From contig JBKHJB010000057.1 in the NCBI GenBank assembly GCA_046538345.1, positions 1 to 11,957 of the forward strand: a DNA stretch of 11,957 bases, read 5' to 3'. Within the stretch, counting starts at the first letter, position 1. Each line of letters starts with the position of its first letter. The translations under genes and the position numbers were made by a program. Shown piece after piece: positions 6,565 to 11,957 of this stretch. The stretch is from PUND01 sp046538345. GTDB lineage: Bacteria; Planctomycetota; Phycisphaerae; SM23-33. The notes under the pieces were generated by a model. The model was given only the letters and a program-made list of their open reading frames with translations. It made no database searches and was not told the origin of the DNA.

Positions 6565-7413
6565 CTATTGTGATTCGCCGCGCAGGAGCGATTCGTTCAT
6601 CGAGCCGCTGCGATGGCCTTCGATATCGAGCGTGACATACGTGTAGCCGAGCGACTTCAGCGCCGAGGCGATTTTGTCGCGGCTCCGAACTGCTCGAACA
6701 AGTTCATCCGCCGCGAGTTCTATCCGGGCCATTGTTCCGTGGTCGCGCACGCGACAAACGTCAAAGCCCATGTTCTGTAAGAATTGCTCGGCCTTTTCGA
6801 CACGGCTGAGCTTTTCGGCGGTGATCTGCTCGCCGTAGGGTATCCGCGTGGCCAGGCACGCGTTGGACGGCGCGTTCCAGTTGGGAAGCCCCATGGCGCG
6901 GGCCGCGGCGCGGATGTCCGCCTTTGTCAGACCGGCCGTCAACAGCGGGCTGCGAATGCCCATCTCCCGCTCGGCGCGTGCGCCGGGGCGATAGTCCATC
7001 TCGTCGTCGGCGTGGCTTCCGGTGACCACCACGTGCAGTTCGCGGTCCGACGCCAACGCCTTGAGCCGGCTCAGAAGGCGACTTTTGCAGTAGTAGCAGC
7101 GGTCGCTTGGATTCGCTGTAAAGCTCGGATCGGAGAGCTGCGGCGTCTTGAATTCCACGAACTCCACTCCAAGCCGCCGCGCCAAATCGCGGGCCGCTTT
7201 CCGCTCGCGCTGGGGGAATATGGTGGAAACAGCCCGGGCGGCGAGCACATTTTCGGCGCCGACGGTATCGGCCGCCAGAGCCAGCAGCAGCGAGCTGTCC
7301 GTCCCGCCGGAGAACGCCACCACCATGCTGGAAAGCTTGCGAAGCTCTTCGCGGCAGGTTTCCAGCTTCTTGCGCAAGCTGTTGTCGAGTTTTTCAAATA
7401 CCGTGGCGGTCAT
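6565..7413 (-). CDS. larE: LarE-type ATP-dependent sulfur transferase (PP-loop family)
   Basis: A cytoplasmic PP-loop enzyme. Known LarE adenylates the carboxylates of the pyridinium dicarboxylate precursor and inserts sulfur to make the nickel-pincer nucleotide cofactor of lactate racemase and related enzymes. Evidence in the 282 residues: the PP-loop SGGTDSS (35-41); CYYCK (106-110); GSHADDEMDYRPG (132-144), a variant of the usual GTNADD phrase; GLTKADIRAAARAMGLP (161-177); ACLATRIPYG (185-194), where Cys186 corresponds to the conserved CLASR-type cysteine; and RVRDHGTMARIE (221-232). Three cysteines (106, 109, 186) are placed as in LarE proteins thought to hold an iron-sulfur cluster. The start ATG has a strong GGAGG 7 nt upstream. 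No larA, larB or larC is visible nearby, so its partner enzymes and final target are unknown. Convergent with the LptC-like gene and divergent from the peptidase gene. Confidence 0.9.
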   Translation of the reverse strand: MTATVFEKLDNSLRKKLETCREELRKLSSMVVAFSGGTDSSLLLALAADTVGAENVLAARAVSTIFPQRERKAARDLARRLGVEFVEFKTPQLSDPSFTANPSDRCYYCKSRLLSRLKALASDRELHVVVTGSHADDEMDYRPGARAEREMGIRSPLLTAGLTKADIRAAARAMGLPNWNAPSNACLATRIPYGEQITAEKLSRVEKAEQFLQNMGFDVCRVRDHGTMARIELAADELVRAVRSRDKIASALKSLGYTYVTLDIEGHRSGSMNESLLRGESQ

Positions 7414-7420
7414 AAGCCGT

Positions 7421-7436
7421 CCTCCAAGCCATTATA
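7421..7436 (-). promoter_or_regulatory. larE ribosome binding site and candidate -10 box
   Basis: On the minus strand GGAGG (7421-7425) lies 7 nt before the larE ATG; this is a strong Shine-Dalgarno. Just upstream is a perfect TATAAT (7431-7436), but no good -35 hexamer sits 16-18 bp further on. Initiation about 7 nt downstream of that box would fall at the Shine-Dalgarno itself. The ribosome site is well supported; the -10 box is tentative. Confidence 0.4.
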
Positions 7437-7540
7437 CCGGCCCAGCGGCCCACAGTGTGGCGGGTTTGTGCGGCGGCATTGTGTATTGTCGGCTCGGACG
7501 GTAGTCTCTTGGTTCGACATAAGTACCGCAAGGCCATGGA

Positions 7541-8665
7541 ATGACCAAAAGCTCGCGAAAATCCGCGGCGAAGCGATTGGCGAGCCGTAGGCGTGCGGTT
7601 CTCAAACCCGCTGGCTGCGACGGGACGACGTCGGCGCTTCTGATAAGCCGACCGGTGGACGTCTCGTACCTCAGCGGCTTCGGGGGCGACGACAGCGTCC
7701 TGCTTGTCGCGCGCGAATGGTCGGTGCTGGTCACCGACGGCCGATATGCCGAACAAGCCGAAGCCGAATGTCCCGGCGTGGAGGTGTACGTCCGTCGGCA
7801 GGGCTTGCCGGCGGCGGCGGCCGATGCGCTGCAAGGCCGAAAGGTGCGCAGGTTGGTCGTGCAGTCGGATCATCTGACGCTGCGGCTGAGGGAGCAACTG
7901 AAATCGCACCTGGGCCGACGGCGCATAGTGCCGGCTGCAAACGTTACCGCGAAGCTCCGGGAGGCAAAGGACGACGCCGAGGTCCGCGCCGTGCGCCGGG
8001 CGTGCGGAGTCGCCGAGGAGGCGTTCCATGAGATCACGGCCGGTGGAGCAAAGGGGCTTGTCGGACGGACCGAACGCGAAGTCGCCGCCGCGCTGGACTA
8101 CCGCATGCGACTGGCCGGCGCGGACCGAAGCGCGTTCGAGACCATAGTGGCGGCCGGCGCGAACGGCTCGCGGCCGCATCATCGCCCCGCCGACCGCCGC
8201 ATCGGCAAAGACGAGGCGGTGCTGATCGACTGGGGCGCGGTTGTGGACGGATATTGCAGTGACTTGACCCGGGTTGTGTTCACCGGTAGAATCCCGCCGA
8301 AACTTGCGGAAGTTTATGAGGTTGTGCAGCGCGCGCAGGAGGCGGCGGTGGCGGCGATTCGTCCCGGTGTCGCCTGCAAGACTCCCGACCGCGCCGCACG
8401 AGACGTGATTGAGCGTGCGGGCTATGGGCCAAGATTCATCCACGGGCTGGGACACGGACTGGGCCGGGAGGTCCACGAGGCCCCGACGCTGTCGCCCAGG
8501 GCCGTGCGGCGATTGCGGAAGGGCATGGTAATGACCGTCGAACCGGGCATATACCTGCCGGGCATCGGCGGCGTGAGGATCGAGGACGACGTACTCGTTA
8601 CACCCCGAGGACGGCGAAAGCTGAGTTTGCTACCGAGCGGCCTCGATACTGCCGTTCTGCGATAA
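7541..8665 (+). CDS. M24 metallopeptidase, Xaa-Pro dipeptidase/aminopeptidase family
   Basis: A cytoplasmic di-metal peptidase expected to act on N-terminal Xaa-Pro bonds. The 374 residues match the short YqhT/PepQ-like bacterial forms. Residues about 30-150 are a creatinase-type N-terminal domain, with DVSYLSGFGG (40-49) and VTDGRYAEQAE (64-74). Residues about 155-370 are the pita-bread catalytic domain with all five metal ligands in place: Asp230 (LIDWGA), Asp241 (CSDLTRV), His305 (HGLGHGLG), Glu334 (VEPGIY) and Glu348 (RIEDD). HH at 213-214 fits the substrate-binding histidine. The start ATG 7541 has AAGG 7 nt upstream. The Arg/Lys-rich first 20 residues are not a signal peptide. accB follows 31 bp after its stop; an M24 peptidase beside accBC is a recurring arrangement in several phyla. 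Aminopeptidase versus dipeptidase activity cannot be told apart. Confidence 0.92.
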   Translation: MTKSSRKSAAKRLASRRRAVLKPAGCDGTTSALLISRPVDVSYLSGFGGDDSVLLVAREWSVLVTDGRYAEQAEAECPGVEVYVRRQGLPAAAADALQGRKVRRLVVQSDHLTLRLREQLKSHLGRRRIVPAANVTAKLREAKDDAEVRAVRRACGVAEEAFHEITAGGAKGLVGRTEREVAAALDYRMRLAGADRSAFETIVAAGANGSRPHHRPADRRIGKDEAVLIDWGAVVDGYCSDLTRVVFTGRIPPKLAEVYEVVQRAQEAAVAAIRPGVACKTPDRAARDVIERAGYGPRFIHGLGHGLGREVHEAPTLSPRAVRRLRKGMVMTVEPGIYLPGIGGVRIEDDVLVTPRGRRKLSLLPSGLDTAVLR

Positions 8666-8696
8666 CGACGGCGAGACGGCTTCGACTGGAACACTC

Positions 8697-9155
8697 ATGA
8701 ACATTGACGACATTAGACAGCTCGTGGAACTGATGGTGGAAAACGACCTCAGCGAGCTGGACATCACTGACGGTGAGACCAAGGTAAGCTTGAAGCGCGG
8801 CGCCGGCGGCGAGCCGGTGGTACGGGAAGTGACCCAGCTTCCGGCGCAGCAGGCCGCGGCGCCTCCGGCGGAGTCGCGACAGTCGCAGCAGGAACCGGAA
8901 GAGCCCGTCGAGCAGTTGCTGGAGATTACCAGCCCGATGGTGGGCACGTTCTACGCCGCCGACAGTCCCGACGGCGACCCTTACGTTCAGGTCGGCTCAA
9001 ACGTGGACGAGGAGACCGTCGTTGGCATCGTCGAGGCGATGAAGGTCATGAACGAGGTCAAGGCCGAGTGCCGCGGCGCCATTGCCGAAATCTGCGTGCA
9101 CAACGCTCAGCCGGTGGAGTACGGACAAGTACTCTTCAAGGTCCGTCCCGCCTGA
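8697..9155 (+). CDS. accB: Biotin carboxyl carrier protein of acetyl-CoA carboxylase (AccB)
   Basis: Carries CO2 on biotin between biotin carboxylase and carboxyltransferase in the first step of fatty-acid synthesis. The 152 residues are close to the 156 of E. coli AccB. An N-terminal helix, DIRQLVELMVENDLSELDI, precedes the strand KVSLKRG, as is usual for AccB. A Pro/Ala/Gln/Glu-rich linker spans about 45-75. The biotinyl domain (76-152) begins SPMVGTFYAADSPDGDPYVQ and keeps the AccB-specific thumb loop. The biotin-accepting Lys116 sits in EAMKVM. The thumb and the adjacent accC favour AccB over other biotinyl carriers. Its start has GGA 6 nt upstream. The 19-bp spacing to accC implies co-transcription and balanced expression. 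The carboxyltransferase genes accA and accD are not in the window. Confidence 0.96.
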   Translation: MNIDDIRQLVELMVENDLSELDITDGETKVSLKRGAGGEPVVREVTQLPAQQAAAPPAESRQSQQEPEEPVEQLLEITSPMVGTFYAADSPDGDPYVQVGSNVDEETVVGIVEAMKVMNEVKAECRGAIAEICVHNAQPVEYGQVLFKVRPA

Positions 9156-9160
9156 GCAAC

Positions 9161-9167
9161 GAGGGAG
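9161..9167 (+). promoter_or_regulatory. accC ribosome binding site
   Basis: GAGGGAG lies 7 nt before ATG 9175. It fixes the accC start at MFSRIL and rules out the in-frame ATG at 9082, which would overlap the accB biotinyl domain. Confidence 0.85.
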
Positions 9168-9174
9168 CCACACC

Positions 9175-10527
9175 ATGTTCTCCCGTATTCTCGTAGCCAA
9201 TCGAGGCGAGGTAGCGCTGCGGATCATCCGTGCCTGCAAAGAGCTGGGCGTGGAGACGGTGGCGGTCTATTCCGAGGCCGACCGCAACGCCAGCTACCTG
9301 CACCTCGCCGACGAGCGCATCTGCGTGGGTCCCGGTCCGTCAACGGAGAGCTATCTGAACATCCCGAGGATAATCGCCGCGGCCGAGATAGCCGACGTGG
9401 AGGCCATCCATCCGGGGTACGGTTTTCTCGCGGAGAACTCGCATTTCGCGGAAATCTGCCGCGACTGCAAGATAGAGTTCATCGGTCCGAGTGTCGAAAG
9501 CATGAGGGCGCTGGGCGACAAGATACAGGCCAAGCAGATCGCCCGTCGCGCCCGGGTTCCGGTGGCCCCGGATAGCGAAGGGGCGGTTGATAAGGTCGAG
9601 GACGCCGTCGGTATCGCCAACAAAATCGGCTATCCGGTGGCGCTGAAGGCGGCCGCCGGCGGTGGCGGCCGGGGCATCCGCTTTGTGCACAACGAGGCGA
9701 CGCTGCGGAGCATGTTCAAGCAGGCGCGCAGCGAGGCCCAGGCGGCCTTCGGCGACGGTCGGCTTTACATGGAAAAGTGCATCCAGGACTTCCGCCATAT
9801 CGAGGTGCAGGTGCTTGGCGATCATCACGGGCACGTGGTGCACCTCTGGGAGCGGGAGTGTTCCGTGCAGAGACGCCAGCAGAAGCTCATCGAAGAGACC
9901 CCCGCGCCGCGTCTGGACAGGGAACTGCGGGACGAGATATGCTCGGCCGCGGTGCGACTGGCAGAGGAATCGGGCTACTTCAGCGCCGGCACGGTCGAGT
10001 TCATGCTCGACTCGAAGAACGATTTCTACTTCCTGGAGGCGAACACGCGAATCCAGGTCGAGCATCCGGTCACCGAGATGGTAACCGGCGAGGACCTTGT
10101 GGAGTGGCAGATACGCGTCGCGTCGGGCGAGAAGCTTTCGCTCAAACAGCGCGACATACCCCAGCGTGGATGCAGTATCGAATGCCGCATCAACGCCGAG
10201 GACCCCGCGCACAATTTCCGCCCCAGTCCCGGGCGTATAGAGGCGTTCGTCGCCCCGGGAGGTCCCGGTGTGCGGTGGGACTCCCACGTTTATCAGAATT
10301 ACGTCATTCCGCCCAACTACGACAGTCTGGTCGGCAAGCTCATAGTCCATAGGCCCACGCGCGAACGGGCGATAGCCACCGCGCGGCGGGCACTGGCGGA
10401 GTTCGTAATCCACCCGACAAAGACCACCGTTCCGATGTGTGCCGAGGTGCTGGCGCATCCCCGGTTTGCCGAGGGCAGGTGGGATACGACGTTCATAGAG
10501 CGCGAGATGCTCAAACAGCAGAGCTGA
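9175..10527 (+). CDS. accC: Biotin carboxylase subunit of acetyl-CoA carboxylase (AccC)
   Basis: ATP- and bicarbonate-dependent carboxylation of the biotin on AccB; a cytoplasmic ATP-grasp enzyme. The 450 residues match the family's usual length of about 449. The N-terminal carboxylase domain begins SRILVANRGEVALRIIRACK. The ATP-grasp core has Lys116 (GDK), Lys158, the glycine-rich loop AAAGGGGRGIRF (160-170), the ECSVQRRQQKLIEE strand (228-241), Glu275, and Glu288, Asn290 and Arg292 in LEANTRIQVEHPVTE. These residues fall at or within one position of the E. coli AccC catalytic residues. The C-terminal domain has CRINAEDP and NYDSLVGKLI. There is no fused biotinyl or carboxyltransferase domain, so it is the separate AccC subunit and not a pyruvate or propionyl-CoA carboxylase chain. 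A 77-bp gap precedes the phosphofructokinase gene. Confidence 0.97.
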   Translation: MFSRILVANRGEVALRIIRACKELGVETVAVYSEADRNASYLHLADERICVGPGPSTESYLNIPRIIAAAEIADVEAIHPGYGFLAENSHFAEICRDCKIEFIGPSVESMRALGDKIQAKQIARRARVPVAPDSEGAVDKVEDAVGIANKIGYPVALKAAAGGGGRGIRFVHNEATLRSMFKQARSEAQAAFGDGRLYMEKCIQDFRHIEVQVLGDHHGHVVHLWERECSVQRRQQKLIEETPAPRLDRELRDEICSAAVRLAEESGYFSAGTVEFMLDSKNDFYFLEANTRIQVEHPVTEMVTGEDLVEWQIRVASGEKLSLKQRDIPQRGCSIECRINAEDPAHNFRPSPGRIEAFVAPGGPGVRWDSHVYQNYVIPPNYDSLVGKLIVHRPTRERAIATARRALAEFVIHPTKTTVPMCAEVLAHPRFAEGRWDTTFIEREMLKQQS

Positions 10528-10590
10528 CGGCCCCGGCGGCGGCGCGATGGTCGAAAAGCCGCGGGACCACAGTCAGGCGAACCCAGCAGA

Positions 10591-10597
10591 AAGGAAG
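10591..10597 (+). promoter_or_regulatory. Phosphofructokinase gene ribosome binding site
   Basis: AAGGAAG lies 7 nt before ATG 10605. It fixes the start at MAEAIKG, directly before the first conserved nucleotide-fold strand, against the longer in-frame extension to 10437 inside accC. I found no convincing promoter in the rest of the 77-bp accC gap. Confidence 0.8.
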
Positions 10598-10604
10598 TAT
10601 AACC

Positions 10605-11825
10605 ATGGCCGAAGCTATCAAAGGAAACGCCGTCATAGGGCAGTCCGGCGGACCGACGGCCGTCATCAATCAGTCGCTGGTCGGCGTGATAGAGACGCTG
10701 CGGTCCAGTCGGCGGATCCCGCGCATACTCGGCGCCAGGCACGGTGTGCGAGGGATTATCGACGAGAAGTTCATCGACCTTCGCAAGGTCAACAAGTCCA
10801 CGCTGGAAGCGGTTGCCCTTACGCCGGCCGCGGCGCTCGGCTCCAGCCGGGACAAACCCGACGAGGCCTACTGCGAGAAGATTTTCCGCGTGTTCGAGTC
10901 GCACGACGTGCGGTACTTCTTCTACATCGGCGGGAACGACTCTGCCGATACCGCCAGGATAGTCAACGAGATGGCCCGGGCGGCCGACTATGAGCTGCGG
11001 GTCTTCCATATTCCCAAGACCATCGACAACGATCTCCGCGTTACCGACCACTGCCCGGGCTATGGCTCGGCGGCGAAGTTCGTGGCGTCGGCGTTCATGG
11101 GCGACGACCGCGACAGCGCGGCGCTTCCGGGCATCAAGATCAACGTGGTCATGGGTCGTCACGCGGGCTGGCTGACGGCGGCGGCATCGCTCGGTCGGCA
11201 GGATAAATCCGACGGCCCGCATCTGGTGTACGTTCCGGAGGTCGCATTCTCGTTGAACAGCTTCATCAAGGACGTACGGGGAGTCTATGACAAGTACGGC
11301 CGCTGCCAGATAGCCGTTTCCGAAGGTATCGCCGACAAGGACGGAACGCCGATGGCTGTGCTCCTGGCCGAGAAGCTCGGGCGCGAGGTGGAGCGCGACA
11401 GTCACGGCAACCCGCAGCTTTCCGGGACCGGGACGTTGGGCGACCACCTGGCCGAGTACGCCAAGGAACAGCTCTCCAAGGGCAAAAAGAAGATACGCGT
11501 GCGTGCGGACACTTTCGGCTATCTCCAGCGGAGCTTCGCGGGATACGCTTCCGAGGTGGACCGCGCCGAGGCACGAGAGGTCGGCCGGGAGGCCGCGAAT
11601 CTGGCGATGGCCGGTAATACCGACGGCTCCGTCGTCATCAAGCGCAAGGACACGAAGAAGTACTCGGTCACCTACGAGCGGGCCGAGCTTGGCTCCGTCG
11701 CTCGCGACACCAAGGACCTGCCCAAAAAGTACATCAACAAGGCGGGCAACAACATCAACCCCAGCTTCCGCGACTACGCCATGCCTTTGGTCGGCGAGCT
11801 GCCGACTATCGGTAAACTGGTCTGA
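10605..11825 (+). CDS. pfp: Pyrophosphate-type 6-phosphofructokinase
   Basis: Phosphorylates fructose-6-phosphate to fructose-1,6-bisphosphate, probably reversibly with pyrophosphate instead of ATP; cytoplasmic glycolysis/gluconeogenesis. The 406 residues are longer than the roughly 320 of classical ATP-PFK A. Motifs: GQSGGPTAVINQSLVGVI (12-29); YIGGNDSADT (107-116) in place of the ATP-type GGDGS; PKTIDND (137-143), where Lys138 replaces the Gly of ATP enzymes and Asp141 is the catalytic base; MGRHAGWL (183-190); and PEVAF (211-215) in the sugar-phosphate site. Known family rules link the non-Gly residue of GGxxS and the Lys of PKTIDND with PPi use. GGNDS, not GGDDS, is a minor variation that leaves donor preference less than certain. 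The gene stands 77 bp after accC and may have its own signal, although none is clear. Confidence 0.9.
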   Translation: MAEAIKGNAVIGQSGGPTAVINQSLVGVIETLRSSRRIPRILGARHGVRGIIDEKFIDLRKVNKSTLEAVALTPAAALGSSRDKPDEAYCEKIFRVFESHDVRYFFYIGGNDSADTARIVNEMARAADYELRVFHIPKTIDNDLRVTDHCPGYGSAAKFVASAFMGDDRDSAALPGIKINVVMGRHAGWLTAAASLGRQDKSDGPHLVYVPEVAFSLNSFIKDVRGVYDKYGRCQIAVSEGIADKDGTPMAVLLAEKLGREVERDSHGNPQLSGTGTLGDHLAEYAKEQLSKGKKKIRVRADTFGYLQRSFAGYASEVDRAEAREVGREAANLAMAGNTDGSVVIKRKDTKKYSVTYERAELGSVARDTKDLPKKYINKAGNNINPSFRDYAMPLVGELPTIGKLV

Positions 11826-11867
11826 TTGCCGCAGAGACGCCGAGGCCGCGGAGGGAAGATTGAGTAG

Positions 11868-11909
11868 GTCGGACATACTCCCGAAGGGATGCCTTCGGCA
11901 TTGCCCGAC
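11868..11909. repeat. Nested inverted repeat (possible dispersed palindromic element)
   Basis: An outer pair, GTCGG (11868-11872) and CCGAC (11905-11909), encloses a perfect 7-bp inner hairpin, CCGAAGG (11881-11887) and CCTTCGG (11892-11898), with a 4-nt loop. An alternative hairpin, ATGCC/GGCAT (11889-11901), competes with the inner stem. No T-run follows, so it is not a standard intrinsic terminator, although it could still end the phosphofructokinase transcript. The layout resembles REP-like intergenic repeats; copy number elsewhere cannot be seen here. Confidence 0.4.
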
Positions 11910-11930
11910 ACATCTGAATAAACGTAAAGC

Positions 11931-11957
11931 AGGGCGCGCCCGAAACGGACTCGCCCT
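11931..11957. repeat. Inverted repeat at the window edge
   Basis: AGGGCG (11931-11936) and CGCCCT (11952-11957) can pair across a 15-nt loop, and the left arm is part of the 10-bp palindrome GGGCGCGCCC (11932-11941). The window ends at the right arm, so any following T-run is out of sight and a terminator can be neither confirmed nor excluded. Confidence 0.3.

Noticed and set aside
7437..7540. Promoter for the peptidase-accBC genes in the divergent gap
   Set aside because: A TATTGT at 7484-7489 was considered, but no -35 hexamer lies at a workable distance, so it is not called.
6784..7590. 268-residue plus-strand frame opposite larE
   Set aside because: It covers larE in antisense; larE has a strong ribosome site and clear PP-loop motifs.
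7394..8476. 360-residue minus-strand frame opposite the peptidase gene
   Set aside because: It is low in hydrophobic structure and without motifs, while the opposite strand has every M24 metal ligand.
9340..10458. 372-residue minus-strand frame opposite accC
   Set aside because: It mirrors the AccC coding pattern and carries no family motif.
10605..11825. ATP-dependent PfkA
   Set aside because: PKTIDND replaces PGTIDND and the donor loop is GGNDS, not GGDGS, so the PPi-type call is better.
10317..11876. 519-residue open frame on the minus strand
   Set aside because: It is antisense to the 3' end of accC and to the phosphofructokinase gene, both of which show full sets of family motifs; no domain is visible in the shadow.

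Overview
This is a GC-rich (by eye about 60-65 % G+C), gene-dense chromosomal stretch from a Gram-negative-type bacterium. Two Kdo-pathway genes followed by an LptC/LptA-like gene imply an outer membrane with lipopolysaccharide. The threonine-arginine/glutamine-proline linkers in the large LptC-like protein, together with the unusual LptC architecture, suggest Planctomycetota, most likely a Phycisphaerae-like lineage. That placement is inference; no rRNA or marker gene is present.

Layout, left to right: (1) nt 2-1150, + strand: the 3' part of a major facilitator superfamily transporter whose start lies off the window. (2) nt 1185-1793: a small CYTH-domain protein (CyaB / triphosphate tunnel family) with a cysteine-rich tail. 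(3) nt 1794-1909: a gap with a near-consensus sigma70-type promoter. (4) nt 1910-6550: an overlapping three-gene unit kdsD-kdsC-lptC-like. The order matches the E. coli kdsD-kdsC-lptC-lptA-lptB locus, but lptC and lptA seem to be replaced by one 1029-residue protein and no lptB follows. (5) nt 6565-7413, - strand: a LarE-type sulfur transferase that converges on the lpt-like gene with only 14 bp between them. (6) nt 7414-7540: a divergent intergenic region. (7) nt 7541-10527: an M24 (Xaa-Pro) peptidase followed by accB and accC. (8) nt 10605-11825: a PPi-type phosphofructokinase. (9) nt 11826-11957: non-coding sequence rich in inverted repeats.

How the genes work together: KdsD makes arabinose-5-phosphate from ribulose-5-phosphate, and KdsC dephosphorylates Kdo-8-phosphate; both serve the LPS inner core. 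The LptC-like protein probably helps move finished LPS from the inner membrane across the periplasm. AccB and AccC form the biotin carboxyl-carrier and biotin carboxylase half of acetyl-CoA carboxylase, which makes malonyl-CoA for fatty acids and lipid A. The phosphofructokinase supplies glycolysis reversibly using pyrophosphate. LarE normally works with LarB and LarC on the nickel-pincer cofactor, but neither is present here.

Most of the window is ordinary core metabolism. The one clearly unusual object is the giant modular LptC/OstA-like protein with its nine-residue tandem-repeat linker. I saw no mobile element, CRISPR array, tRNA or rRNA. Genes fill nearly all of the window, and no gene-free stretch exceeds about 130 bp.
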